Under the pieces are notes generated by a model. The model was not told where the DNA came from and ran no database searches. It saw nothing but the letters and a program-made list of their open reading frames with translations. Position numbers and translations under genes: made by a program. From NCBI GenBank assembly GCA_951813855.1, contig OX638380.1, positions 1,132,876 through 1,196,875 of the forward strand: a stretch of 64,000 nucleotides of DNA, in the 5' to 3' direction. Below are positions 37,146 to 46,866 of this stretch, piece after piece; the stretch's first letter is position 1; every line of letters begins with the position of its first letter. This DNA comes from an uncultured Verrucomicrobiae bacterium (GTDB lineage Bacteria > Verrucomicrobiota > Verrucomicrobiia > Limisphaerales > AAA164-E04).

Positions 37146-37406
37146 GTGGCCCGTGTCACCGATTTCGAGCCATATTCGCTTTTTCCCTTCACCAGAGAGC
37201 CGAAACTTCAGCGTCTTCAAAATGGGAAAATAAAGCTGGCTTTTTCATTCTCCGGTCGTTATTGGTTCCTCATGGACGCCAAAATCAACCTCAAGCTGGT
37301 GACTGTTCGATTGGTGAAGAGCAGTGAGCGAAGACGCTGGGATTCGCTGATGGATCAGAATCATCGCTTGGGTTTCAAAGGCTTTGCCGGACGCGGGCTG
37401 CGTTAG
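37146..37406 (+). pseudogene. N-terminal piece of the DUF4338-ISAs1 transposase, copy A
   Basis: This frame encodes the start of the DUF4338 domain, ending RRRWDSLMDQNHRLGFKGF..GRGLR, and is closed by TAG at 37404-37406. The same frame continues with VAEYRGRWLALAGWQSGVF, so the TAG interrupts one domain. A one-base insertion near 37463 then shifts the frame to that of the gene at 37528. The TAG is present at the same place in copies B and C. Confidence 0.7.
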
Positions 37407-37527
37407 GTTGCCGAGTACCGAGGCCGGTGGTTGGCGTTAGCCGGCTGGCAAAGCGGAGTGTTCACAGTGTCGCCCGCGAGACAAGTGGCTCGGGTGGAAA
37501 AAACGAGAGCAGTTTCGTCGGCTTCAT

Positions 37528-39060
37528 TTGATTGCCAACAATACCCGATTCCTCCTGCTTACCGAGCGGGGCGAAGTGCGCAATCTGGGGAGTTGCGTCA
37601 TGGCCAAAATGCTGCGCCGGCTGAGTGCCGATTGGCAACGGACCTGGGGTCATCCGTTGGAATTGGCCGAAACTTTCGTCGATCCCCGACACTTCGCGGG
37701 CACGATCTATCGCGCGGGGAATTGGCGGGCGGTAGGGCAATCGCAAGGCTACGCTCGCAGCAACGGACGCTATACCGCCCGGCACAATATAAAGAAGGAA
37801 AGGTACGTTTATCCCTTGCGTCCCCAAGCCGGTTCCCGATTAAGGGACCGTAAGGACGATCCGTCTTGGGGCCCCCAGGTGCAACGGGTAGAAACGTCCC
37901 CGAAACAGTTGAAATCATTGGTGCAACTGCTCGCGGAAATGGCTGATTTTCGCCGAGCCCAAGGACGCAAACATCGGCTGGAAATGGTGCTCGCTATCTG
38001 CATCTTAGCTCGATTGGCCGGCAAGGTCGGCCCCTTGGCGACTTCGCGTTACGCCCAAAAAATGACGCCAAACCAATTGCAGGCTCTCGGGGCGTGGCGC
38101 AACGCCAAGGACCGTTACGTAGCCCCGTCTCTCGCGACGATTCACCGGGTCATGACCGAGACGGATCCGGAAGCGTTGCAAACGGTAACTCACCGCTGGG
38201 TAACGGCCCAATTGACTCGACAACCCCTGGAAGCCTTGGCTGCTGACGGGAAGCGGATCAACGGAGCTAATCGCAACAGCAAAGACCATTTCGAGACCGT
38301 CATCCTCGTGCGCCATCAAGATGCGGTGCCCATCGCCGTTCGCATTTACCGAGACCAAGACGGCGAACAGACGGCGATGGCGGCTCTCTTGGAGGATGTC
38401 GATATCCGGGGAGCCATCATTACGATCGATGCGCTCCATACTAACCGAGTCATGGCCGATGCCATCGTGTTGGTTAACAGAGCCCATTTTCTCTTCACGG
38501 TTAAAGAGAATAACCCCGAACTCTCTCAATTTTTGACCAGCTTGGATTGGGATCAAGTGGCCCAGGACCGGTTCACCGAAAACCCGGAGAAAGGACATGG
38601 CCGCATCGATCAACGGAGCATTCAAACCTATGAACCCCTTCCCGGAGCCGTCAAATTACCGCATGTCCTCCAAGTCTTTCGGATCCTTCGACACCGCCAT
38701 CATTTGAACGGTGGGCCCGAGACCGTGGAATATGCTTACGGCGTCACTTCGTTGCCTCCGGAGGCTGCCGACGCTCAACGATTGCTGTCACTCAATCGGG
38801 GACATGGGACGGTAGAAAACGGCAATCACCGCCGTCGCGACGGGATTTTCGGCGAAGATGATTGTCTCAGGCGAACTCGCCATGGGCCGACGAATAATGC
38901 CCTCTTCAACAACCTGGCCTTGGCGATCATCCTCCAGTCGGGATACTCTAATATAGCCGAAGCTACTGACGATTTTCAGGCGAATCGGAACCAAGGGTTG
39001 CGAGCCGTCACGAAAACCACCCCGTTTAAACGTCCGAAAAAACGTCCGAAAAAAAACTGA
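37528..39060 (+). CDS. ISAs1-family transposase with fused DUF4338 (DruA-like) N-domain, copy A
   Basis: 510 residues read in frame. Residues 1-90 are the later half of the DUF4338 domain (LADWQRTWGHPLELAETFVDPRHFAGTIYRAGNW, with the HPL/ETFVD signature). From about 130 on it is an ISAs1/DDE_Tnp_1-type transposase: KHRLEMVLAICILARLAGK, LAADGKRINGAN, the second Asp in AIITIDALHTNRV, and the late GHGTVENGNHRRRDGIFGEDD segment carrying the Glu. The C-terminus is basic (KRPKKRPKKN). Upstream stop and frameshift remove the first DUF4338 half, so activity is doubtful. The best-preserved of three copies in this window. Confidence 0.82.
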   Translation: MIANNTRFLLLTERGEVRNLGSCVMAKMLRRLSADWQRTWGHPLELAETFVDPRHFAGTIYRAGNWRAVGQSQGYARSNGRYTARHNIKKERYVYPLRPQAGSRLRDRKDDPSWGPQVQRVETSPKQLKSLVQLLAEMADFRRAQGRKHRLEMVLAICILARLAGKVGPLATSRYAQKMTPNQLQALGAWRNAKDRYVAPSLATIHRVMTETDPEALQTVTHRWVTAQLTRQPLEALAADGKRINGANRNSKDHFETVILVRHQDAVPIAVRIYRDQDGEQTAMAALLEDVDIRGAIITIDALHTNRVMADAIVLVNRAHFLFTVKENNPELSQFLTSLDWDQVAQDRFTENPEKGHGRIDQRSIQTYEPLPGAVKLPHVLQVFRILRHRHHLNGGPETVEYAYGVTSLPPEAADAQRLLSLNRGHGTVENGNHRRRDGIFGEDDCLRRTRHGPTNNALFNNLALAIILQSGYSNIAEATDDFQANRNQGLRAVTKTTPFKRPKKRPKKN

Positions 39061-39515
39061 CCCGACCTTCCTGATTATCGACGCTTCCTCCTTGCTGATT
39101 CGGTCGGCGAATTGATCGTTTGACCGATACTCGCACCGGTTTAGTCTCCTGTCCGGCTGAAACTCGTCTCAATCGGCAATCGCCGCCTAACTCGAAGCAT
39201 AATTCGGAAAAACAGTTTTTCCGACGAATCGAAATACTCCGCTCGACACTGAAAAAAACGATCGTCGATCAAAAATTATTAGCATGAAAAAGTCCTGCAC
39301 TAAAATACAGGATTTTTTCATGCTGATCGCTAGAGGCCAGTGTCATCGATTTTGGGCCATGTTTCGCTTTTTCCCTTCGCCATAAAGACGAAACTTTATC
39401 GCCTTCGAGATGGGAAAATAAAGCTGGCTTTTTCACTCTCTGGTCGTTATGGGTTCCTCAGGGACGCCAAATTCAACCTCAAGCCGGTGACCGTTCGATT
39501 GGTGAAGAGCAGTGA

Positions 39516-40793
39516 GGAGGTGTCGCAAAATAAGTTGAAATAGTTTTTATTTTGTCGGACAAATTGTATAGTTCCATTTTGGTAATGTTTTGCCCCTTTC
39601 AATATTAATCTGTGCATATTGTTCATCGGTAACAATTTTTCCCTTTTTATATTGTCTTTTATCTAGTTTTGCTTTTATTTTTAAACCGGTTATTGTTGTT
39701 GTTGAACCAATAAGATTTACTACCGATTCGAAGCTTTCTAGCGGTCTGCCTTTTCAATGAGAACTAATATACGAAAACATTCGATGTTCGATTTTATTCC
39801 ATTTTGAGGTTCCTGGAAGATAATGTGCTACTGAAATTTTCAATCCTGTTTGATCAGAGATTTTCTGAAGACTATATTTTCACAACCTGTTGTTACTAGA
39901 ATTGCTTCCTCCACCATCAGCACAAATCAGGATTTCTTAAGCGTTTGGATAGTTATCAATTCCGAACTCATTCCACCATTTTTTAATACTATTAACTGCA
40001 AATTCGGCAGTATCTGTAGATATTCCAACATTAACAAATCCTTTATTTTTTTGAATATCATAAGTGCCATACGGAACGGCTTTTCCTATTCCTCTCGATA
40101 AAAAATCATGATCTTCCACCAGCAAGGGATCTCCTTTTTTTCGCCATATTTCCCCGTGATTCTTGAAGTTTCCCACGATTTCTTTCTTTTTAGTATCAAC
40201 TGAAATTACGGGGAACCCTTTTTTAATAAATGATTCTATCTTGCTGTTAATCATTTCAAACTGTCTGTTTCTATCTGGATTATTCTCTCGGGATAATTCC
40301 TTTCTATTCGACTGAAGAGAGTATCCTTTAGCTTGTAATAATCGATGAACTGTCGAGTGATCTATAACATGTCCTGATTTTAAAAGATCTTCTGCAATTA
40401 TTCGACACGATTTGCTCGTCCATATGAGTGCACTCATTGGATCTCCACCAGTGGATTTAAATAAGATATCATCAAGACTTTTAATTAATTTATTGTTATC
40501 TAGCGAGTTTTTTCGTCCGCCCCCAACGTTTCTGATTCTATCCGTGGAAAGATCCATTTGACCGGTAACTTCTTTTTTACCTTTGATCACTGTGGTTGGA
40601 GATATTTTTATTGCCTCAGCCACTTCGTTAACTCCTCCATACCCAATTTCCATTGCCAACAATCCAGCCAGCCATCTTTTTTGAGATTCACTGAGAGTTT
40701 TCTCAAATTTGAGCCAATTTGCATTGATGTTTTTCATGCAAATATACTATAACACAAGTCGAATAATATTTCAAGTTATTTTGCGACACCTCC
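39516..40793 (-). mobile_element. ISAzo13-family element inserted into copy B
   Basis: The ends ggaggtgtcgcaaaataa (39516) and its inverted copy (ending 40793) are flanked by TGA on both sides. It is much more AT-rich than its surroundings, so it arrived from a low-GC host. Confidence 0.8.
39547..40737 (-). pseudogene. ISAzo13-family (Rhodopirellula-type) transposase with three nonsense codons
   Basis: The N-terminal 266 residues are intact (MKNINANWLKFEKTL ... STVHRLLQAKGYSLQ ... VISVDTKKKEIVGNF ... FVNVGISTDTAEFAVNSI). A TAA follows at 39937-39939 where lysine is expected. The frame continues past it through EILICADGGGSNSSNNRL, KYSLQKISDQTGL, PGTSKWNKIEHRMFSYISSH and NLIGSTTTITGL to a stop at 39547. 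Two further TGA codons (39880-39882 and 39754-39756) stand where the family has tryptophan. The other tryptophans use TGG, so an altered genetic code is unlikely. Confidence 0.75.
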
Positions 40794-40943
40794 TGAGTGA
40801 AGACGCTGGGATTCGCTGATGGATCAGAACCATAGCTTGGGTTTCAAAGGCTTTGTCGGACGCGGTCTGCGTTAGGTTGCCGAGTACCAAGGCCGGTGGT
40901 TGGCTTTTGCCGGCTGGCAAAGCGGAGTGTTCCAGTGTCGCCC

Positions 40944-42250
40944 CTAAAGGATCCCCTCGATTTTTTAGACGGTTTTAAACATATTGAGACTCCTCAAACA
41001 ACAGTTTTTTCAGATGTTCCATTGCTTGGTTCAGTTCTTCCAGTGTGAATATAAACTTCTGGTTTTTACACACCTCTTTTCCCAGATACACTATGGAAAG
41101 AACTGCTCGATTTCGAATGGTATTGGCCTGAAAATGTTTTGCTATTCCACGAGTAGTTCCAGCAAATCCCAGAAGCCAGAGCGCAAATGTGGCAACGGCA
41201 GCTATGAGGAGAAGGATGGCACCACGCTCAGGACTCTTGGTAGATGCATCGCGGAGCCCAAAACCGAATCGGTGACTTTTCAAATCCCGGAAATTTTCTT
41301 CTATCTGCATTCGCTGTGAGTAGATTCGCTTGATGAGTTTTGCGGTTCTTCGTTCGTGAGGCAATGAGGTGGCCAGAAGCCATGGGGTTTTGTAACTGAG
41401 CTGGTATTTTGCATTCCTGGATTTGTTCCTGGCATTTCTTTTCTTCCCGGTCTTTCGTTGTTGGCCCCTTACCAGATACAGCTTGCAACTGAAGCATTTG
41501 GTGATTGTCAAACATGTCGATCCGATATGTCGAATGCGGGCTGTGGCCTTGGCGTAGAGCGTTGAAATCAGGCTCCAGTCCTTTGTCTCCGGGTCCTGAT
41601 ACCTGACTTTGCCTCGTACACGTCCGAGGAAATGTCCACCATGATCCAATACATCTTGATACCATGGCACACGGTATCCTGCATCCGTAACCACGATAGG
41701 TTTGCAGCCTTCCGGCAACAAGGACATGAGCCTCCGAATGAACGTTCTGTGAATTTTGTCGTTGTTGTATTTGCTTTCAGGATGCACTTCTTCGTAGATG
41801 ACCATCGACCGTCCTTTGACAGGTACCGCTGCTCTGAGTATCATCAACTTGTCGTTGGTCGTGACCCCTGTATCTGCCCAGTCGACGAGAATCACTGGTT
41901 TTCTGACATTCATCAGCAATGTCGCAGCCATGGCGGTATAGAATCCCATCAGTTCTTTGTACCGGTGATAATTGCCGAGTAGTCGGTCAATCGCCTTGAT
42001 TTTGTGCTTGGATAGCGCCGCCCCGTCTCGGTTGCGCCCCAGCATTGTCAGCGTCAGGGTATTGCCTTTGAGTAGCGCGATCACTGCCGCTAACAGAGCT
42101 TCGAACCGAGCCTTGTGGCCAATTATGGCGTAATCGGCAATCCAGCAACGCAACATAGTCAACACAGTCAATACATGCATAATCTTCTCTGATCAACGGA
42201 CAATGTCCGGTTCGGCACATTGAACGTGAACCGTTGATCAGAGTCAAGCT
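40944..42250 (-). mobile_element. IS4-family element, right boundary uncertain
   Basis: The left edge ctaaaggatcccctc (40944) resembles the ends of the IS10-like IS4 group. The complementary end was not found to the right, so the right boundary is a guess placed after the palindromic upstream region. Confidence 0.6.
40975..42180 (-). CDS. IS4-family transposase
   Basis: A 401-residue protein with the DDE catalytic core of the IS4 family: VILVDWADTGVT (first Asp), KPIVVTDAGYRVPW (second Asp) and the YREK box in IYSQRMQIEENFRDLKS, with the last Glu. The N-terminus (MHVLTVLTMLRCWIADYA) and the total length match IS10-like transposases. The frame is intact. It moves the element by cut-and-paste. 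Two long perfect inverted repeats sit just upstream (42187-42243 and 42263-42293). Confidence 0.9.
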   Translation of the reverse strand: MHVLTVLTMLRCWIADYAIIGHKARFEALLAAVIALLKGNTLTLTMLGRNRDGAALSKHKIKAIDRLLGNYHRYKELMGFYTAMAATLLMNVRKPVILVDWADTGVTTNDKLMILRAAVPVKGRSMVIYEEVHPESKYNNDKIHRTFIRRLMSLLPEGCKPIVVTDAGYRVPWYQDVLDHGGHFLGRVRGKVRYQDPETKDWSLISTLYAKATARIRHIGSTCLTITKCFSCKLYLVRGQQRKTGKKRNARNKSRNAKYQLSYKTPWLLATSLPHERRTAKLIKRIYSQRMQIEENFRDLKSHRFGFGLRDASTKSPERGAILLLIAAVATFALWLLGFAGTTRGIAKHFQANTIRNRAVLSIVYLGKEVCKNQKFIFTLEELNQAMEHLKKLLFEESQYV

Positions 42251-42262
42251 TTTTAGAATTTT

Positions 42263-42293
42263 GCGTAAGTCGTTGGAAATCAACGACTTACGC
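42263..42293. terminator. 13-bp perfect hairpin upstream of the IS4 transposase
   Basis: gcgtaagtcgttg, loop gaaat, then the exact complement. There is no clear U-tract. It may block read-through transcription into the transposase gene, a known protective device of IS elements. Confidence 0.5.
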
Positions 42294-42895
42294 TTTGGGG
42301 CACCACAGGCTTGCGTCACTGAAACAGTCACGGAACAATGTCAATGCATGCATGATGACTGCCCGAATACGGGTTGATACCCGCATTGGCACATGCAACA
42401 AGGGCACTTGGTCAGTGGCAAGCACTGGGTCACTTTTTTCCTGAAACCCTTGAAAATCAATGGTTTTGCGCAGAAATTCGTGGGGATTCGTCAGGTTCCC
42501 AACAGAGGCATCAGATTTGCCTTTGAGGCTTCCCTCCACGTCTCTATCATACCTTCGACATACGAGAAAGTCAAACTTTCTCCCGAAATCGGATTCTCGA
42601 TCCACTGACGGAGCCATCTCTGGATCCTGGGAACGCCCGACGGGGGATTCTCCACCTTCGGATGTTCCTGGCCTTTCGCATCGGAAAAACCTCCCGAAGG
42701 ACTGGATGGGTGCCATTAGGGAGTAGTCCGACCAGGAACCTTCGGTTGGGCGTCCATGTCCACGAGATCGGAAATGGATGTGCGCCATTCGGGGTTTGTC
42801 TGATCCTCAACGGTCGGATCTGATATGCTAGATCAGGTGATTTGGGTGCCTGATCAGTTACCTTTTTTCGGCACCTGAATAGTTACAATCGGAAA
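42294..42895. other. Intergenic region between two insertion sequences
   Basis: About 600 bases with no convincing gene; the minus-strand frame at 42288-42788 is not protein-like. The end of the IS4 element and the left end of the second IS66 should lie here but were not located. Confidence 0.4.
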
Positions 42896-44344
42896 TTGCG
42901 GCAACAGAATCAGAAATTACGGAACGATAATCGAAAATTGCGGCAATTGATCCGAGATTTGCGACAACAGAACGGCTCCTGTGGATGCCAAACTGATCCC
43001 GCATCGCCCTCGACAGATTTCGAGATCGCCGACCAATTAGAACGAGAAAACCAGGATTGGCGGCAACAACTGGAAGCATCCGAGAGAGAAAACCATCGTT
43101 CGGCCACCCCTTTTTCCAAGGGCAACCGCAAAGAAAACCCCCAAAAGCCCGGTCGCAAACCGGGGCAAGGAAAGTTTCGCCATAAACCAGTGCCGGAGCC
43201 CCGAGAGCAGGATGAAATCCAAGAGTTTCAGGCTTCACTGGATTTCGAGGCCTGTCCGAAGTGCGGGGCGAAACTTGAACGACAGGCCTCGGAAACCGCG
43301 ACGACGATTGATCTGCCCAAACTCATTGGCCGAGTGATCAAATACTTTTCGATTGAGGTTGCGGAGTGCACTGAATGCGGACACCAGGTCCGGGGCACGC
43401 ATCCTGAATTAGCGAAGGATCAGTTTGGAGCGACGGCTCATCGAATTGGCCCCCGAATCGATGCTTGGGCGTTGGCCTTGCATTACGATTCGGGGATGTC
43501 ATGGCGCCAGATGGAGAAGGTGATAAACGATTATTTCCAGATCCCTGTGACCCAAAGCGCGATCACCCTGAAGGCTCTGAAGGCGGCGGAGCAAGGGGAA
43601 ATTGGCGAACTGGCTCAGAAAATCAAGGCAGAACTGGCTCAAGTAGATATCGTTCACACGAACGATACCGGTTGGAAAGTCGGGGGAATCAACCATTTTT
43701 TGATGACGTTTTGCAACGAGAATGCGGTTTATTATCAAATTGAATGGCATCACCGTGCGGTCGAGGTGGCCCAAGTGATCGATCCTTCGTTTCAGGGAAT
43801 CGTGGTCGTTGACGGCTTTAGGAGTTACCAACCTCAGAGCTTTGATTCCGTGCCCCAGCAGAGATGCCTGGCTCACCGGCAACGAAATTTGACCGATTTG
43901 GCCGACCGTAAATCTGGAAAAGGGATGTGGTTCGCCAATCATACGAAAGATCTCTTTCGGCAAGCCATGGAAGGGAGGGATTGGTATCTCGCAGGCCATT
44001 GGACCGCGAAGGAATTTCAGACGGAAGGGATCGCCTTGAAACGAAAGATCGATCATCATCTGAGACCACGATCCTTGAGTGATCCGGATAATCAAAAGAT
44101 GCTGAATAGCTTGCGGAAACAGAATCAAAAGGGCCAGTTGCTTCGATTTCTGGACAATCCGAAGATGGAACCGACCAACAATCGAGCCGAACGGGCTCTG
44201 CGACCGGGCGTCAAGGCTCGGAAGGTATCCCAGTGTTCGAAAAATCAGAGAGGAGCTCAGAGTCGGGCGGCCATCACTAGCGTCACGGCTACCTCTCGAC
44301 TGAAAAAGGAGTTGGTTTTGGAGACGTTGGCGTCAGCGTTCTAG
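42896..44344 (+). CDS. IS66-family transposase, second type
   Basis: About 482 residues from a TTG at 42896; no ATG fits. A short coiled coil (MRQQNQKLRNDNRKLRQLI), a basic linker (KPGRKPGQGKFRHKP) and a zinc-finger-like region with CPKCGAKLE and CTECGHQVRG precede the DDE core. The core has HTNDTGWKVGG, GIVVVDGFRSYQPQ, RCLAHRQRNL and the NNRAERALRPGVKARKVSQCSKNQRG segment with the last Glu. It differs strongly from the IS66 at 34.2 kb. No terminal repeats were found, so the element may be incomplete. Confidence 0.88.
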   Translation: MRQQNQKLRNDNRKLRQLIRDLRQQNGSCGCQTDPASPSTDFEIADQLERENQDWRQQLEASERENHRSATPFSKGNRKENPQKPGRKPGQGKFRHKPVPEPREQDEIQEFQASLDFEACPKCGAKLERQASETATTIDLPKLIGRVIKYFSIEVAECTECGHQVRGTHPELAKDQFGATAHRIGPRIDAWALALHYDSGMSWRQMEKVINDYFQIPVTQSAITLKALKAAEQGEIGELAQKIKAELAQVDIVHTNDTGWKVGGINHFLMTFCNENAVYYQIEWHHRAVEVAQVIDPSFQGIVVVDGFRSYQPQSFDSVPQQRCLAHRQRNLTDLADRKSGKGMWFANHTKDLFRQAMEGRDWYLAGHWTAKEFQTEGIALKRKIDHHLRPRSLSDPDNQKMLNSLRKQNQKGQLLRFLDNPKMEPTNNRAERALRPGVKARKVSQCSKNQRGAQSRAAITSVTATSRLKKELVLETLASAF

Positions 44345-44577
44345 TTCTCGGTTCGATCACCCTCGGTTGATACCAGATAAGATCTTCTCGTGCTGGCAGC
44401 ACTGGGTTTCCGAAATCCCGGGGCTTGGGATTATTCCCGTAATTTTGCTGGAACGGCAATCGAATGCCGCTCGAAAGCAACCGTTGATGGTCGAGGATAT
44501 TTGATCTGAAGCCGCCTGACGACCAATCAGGGACGTCGGATGGAATGAGATCACTCATCTTCTGACAGAAGCGAAAC

Positions 44578-44919
44578 ATGAAATCCTTGATAATGGGAAT
44601 GCACCCTTTTCGTCAGATCGTTCAGTTCAAAATGGCGTTCAAACCCGCTAATCAATTACGAACCGAAGTACGAATGATGAGCCCGATTATTCTGGCTCAA
44701 GGAAAAAAGCGCAACGCTCGCAAACTGCTTCAAGCTTTATATCGGGCCAAAGCCAATATTATTCCTGAAGATCAAGCGAAGTCATTACGGGTTCAAGTTC
44801 TTGGGCTTGGCAGCACTGGATTAGATCAAGCGCTCAACGGATTATTTTCCGAGTTGAATGGATTAGGCGCGACTTATCCTGGGACAGATCTTCGAATGAT
44901 TTACGAACTTGCGAATTGA
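44578..44919 (+). CDS. Transposase C-terminal fragment (probable)
   Basis: 113 residues: IVQFKMAFKPANQLRTEV, MMSPIILAQGKKRNARKLLQALYRAKANI and the ending YPGTDLRMIYELAN. The wording is typical of the tail of a DDE transposase, but the catalytic part is missing and I cannot name the family. It follows the IS66 transposase by about 230 bases. It is probably a stranded fragment, although the frame is intact. Confidence 0.5.
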   Translation: MKSLIMGMHPFRQIVQFKMAFKPANQLRTEVRMMSPIILAQGKKRNARKLLQALYRAKANIIPEDQAKSLRVQVLGLGSTGLDQALNGLFSELNGLGATYPGTDLRMIYELAN

Positions 44920-45090
44920 AAATTATGCACAAAACAAATTTAGCAAGTTCAGGAAGTTTGAACTTGGGCTAGGAACGACAATTCCAAACGGAGGGTAAAA
45001 GGGTTCAAAAATTATCGACACCGGTTCGAATTCTCAGCTGGCCGACGAACGCCCGACAGCTTTCGGCAGCATTTGCCCTTCTCACTCCGG

Positions 45091-46866
45091 TTACGCCCGA
45101 ATGACTCGAGCCATATCGTGAAGGTCGTTCCGGCTCCGCGCGGCCAGCCGATCGAGACCCGACCAATGGAGAACTGGAAATAGGAAGCAGAGGGACAATC
45201 GGATCGGCTCATTAGCTATCAAAAAAAAGCAGCTCAGGAAAATGCCGTAGGGCACGACGATCACGGTCAGAAATCGGAGCGCCAGAAAAGCGGCGATCGA
45301 ACGATCGTACCGCAGACCGTCTCGGCAGGATATAATCCAGAGGAATCGAAATCGGTGAAATCGGCACAGTGCGAGGGATATCGGCACATAAAGGAAAAGA
45401 CCCCAATCATACGATCCCCTTCCTTGAAACAAACCGATATGAGCGATGATCAGGAGCAATAATTCGCAAATGATCAGCAGTCGCGATTGAGTTTTTCTGA
45501 TCCCGGCAAAAGCGTGAAGAACGCCTTCGGTAATGACCCGTGACGAATAAGGCGAAGCCAGCAACAACTCGAGAATACCGCTTCTTCGTTCTCTGGAGAG
45601 AACACCTGAAGCTCGCACCATGATTCCTAAAAAGACGCAGAGTTCTACCCCGGCGACAAATAAGACGTAACTCAAATTCAAATGGTAAGACGGAAAGAGG
45701 AACATAATATATACCGGGCTTCCGGCAAGATATAATCCCCCCCCTATTACATAGGTCGACGCAATCTTGGATTGAATGGTGGGAGGCGAAACATATTCCG
45801 CTCCGTCCTTGCTCAGAACAAGATCGGCCCAGATTCCGGGTCTGGAAGGAGTCGGATCCGTCGTCGAAATCGGTTTTACGGGAGACAATGGGAGATTTAA
45901 GCGAACCTTCTTCCTCAATTCCGCTTGCCGCCGGACACTGGCTTGCCGGATCATTTCGAGCGGCGGAACCAGAAACCGCCATCGGGAACTCTTCAAAAGA
46001 TAATCCGCATCCTTTGCCATTAGACTGGCGAGATGGACGTAAACAAACGCTATGGCGGCCATGCACGACGCTATAACGGCTGGAAAGACATAGAACCGGG
46101 GTGCGCTCCCGGGAAATAACGGAAGAAGGTAAACGAAAAGAGGAATCGTCAATACGACCACAAGCTTGAGTCGATCCTCTTTTCCGAGCCGACTATCGAA
46201 CACCGAACGGAAGATTGATAACGCTGCCTTCCCGAGCAATATGATAACGACGAATATACTGACGAACGAAACCACTACTATAAAACTGAAGCCGTTCGAG
46301 ATATTCGTGACGAGAAAATCAATCAGGTAAAACAAAACCCAACAAATTGCCCAAATCGTGAGAGTGTTGTTTCCGGCGGTGCCCCCCAAAGAGGTAGCCG
46401 GATTGGAGTGGCAAGAGGTTACCATACCGACACTGATCCCGAACAGAACGGCGCAGCAGGAAAAATAAAAACATCGAATTCCAAGCGACGCGCTCACGTC
46501 GTGTATCTCCAGCAACAGAAAAAACAAAACCAGGAAGGGCAGAAATCCCAGAAGGATGGGGACGAATCGGGTCACCAACTTGAGCAGGAACAACTCACCG
46601 ATACTCATACGAGTCAAATGAACCAACTCCAGAGTTTCCCGCCAAGCGTCCCCCCGGAAGGCATCCAAAGTCGCCAGACTGGCCGTACCGCCCAAGATCA
46701 AGGCAAGCGCCACGATCAAGCCATTGACATGTTGACCGCCAAACCCGGATCCTTCGATCAAAGCCACCCCCATCAGGACAAACCCCAAGGCAGCCATGAT
46801 CGTGCGGAAAGTCCAGGTGTCGCTAGAACGGGAATCCCGTTTCAGAAAATGGAAGAAGGGCGTCAC
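45091..46866 (-). CDS. Multi-spanning ABC-2-type membrane permease
   Basis: A 591-residue integral membrane protein with about ten hydrophobic segments, in an N-terminal block (about 22-230), a middle block (245-285) and a C-terminal block (380-570) separated by hydrophilic loops. The layout, with a MTPFFHFLKRDSRSS cytoplasmic start and a first helix after TFRTIM, resembles ABC-2-type permeases of the Verrucomicrobiota/Planctomycetota, which export lipids or polysaccharides or act in gliding. No adjacent ATPase gene is visible, so the partner must lie elsewhere or be lost. It is the only host-like gene within the IS-rich stretch. Confidence 0.7.
   Translation of the reverse strand: MTPFFHFLKRDSRSSDTWTFRTIMAALGFVLMGVALIEGSGFGGQHVNGLIVALALILGGTASLATLDAFRGDAWRETLELVHLTRMSIGELFLLKLVTRFVPILLGFLPFLVLFFLLLEIHDVSASLGIRCFYFSCCAVLFGISVGMVTSCHSNPATSLGGTAGNNTLTIWAICWVLFYLIDFLVTNISNGFSFIVVVSFVSIFVVIILLGKAALSIFRSVFDSRLGKEDRLKLVVVLTIPLFVYLLPLFPGSAPRFYVFPAVIASCMAAIAFVYVHLASLMAKDADYLLKSSRWRFLVPPLEMIRQASVRRQAELRKKVRLNLPLSPVKPISTTDPTPSRPGIWADLVLSKDGAEYVSPPTIQSKIASTYVIGGGLYLAGSPVYIMFLFPSYHLNLSYVLFVAGVELCVFLGIMVRASGVLSRERRSGILELLLASPYSSRVITEGVLHAFAGIRKTQSRLLIICELLLLIIAHIGLFQGRGSYDWGLFLYVPISLALCRFHRFRFLWIISCRDGLRYDRSIAAFLALRFLTVIVVPYGIFLSCFFLIANEPIRLSLCFLFPVLHWSGLDRLAARSRNDLHDMARVIRA

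Larger units (their letters stand above)
37121..39297 (+). mobile_element. DUF4338-ISAs1-type element, copy A
   Basis: The ends are imperfect inverted repeats: caggg-tttttt-cacgctaat at 37121 and its complement ending caggac-tttttcatgctaat at 39297. CACTAAAAT flanks both sides (37112-37120 and 39298-39306). The transposase is intact only from 37528. Confidence 0.85.
39308..40943 (+). mobile_element. DUF4338-ISAs1-type element, copy B (left part only, interrupted)
   Basis: The left end is at 39308, right after the CACTAAAATA that also borders copy A. It matches the first 360 bases of copies A and C but is broken at 39516 by an ISAzo13 element and resumes at 40794. It ends at the junction to an IS4-type element near 40943. 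The TAG at 40873-40875 is at the same position as in the other copies. The C-terminal transposase part is missing. Confidence 0.75.

Noticed and set aside
37404..37406. TAG as pyrrolysine in the DUF4338-ISAs1 transposase
   Set aside because: The homologous residue appears to be an ordinary Tyr codon position, and other nonsense and frameshift changes mark these as decaying IS copies.
39547..40737. Alternative genetic code (TGA = Trp) in the ISAzo13 element
   Set aside because: Other tryptophans in the same gene use TGG and there is also a TAA stop, so decay explains it better.
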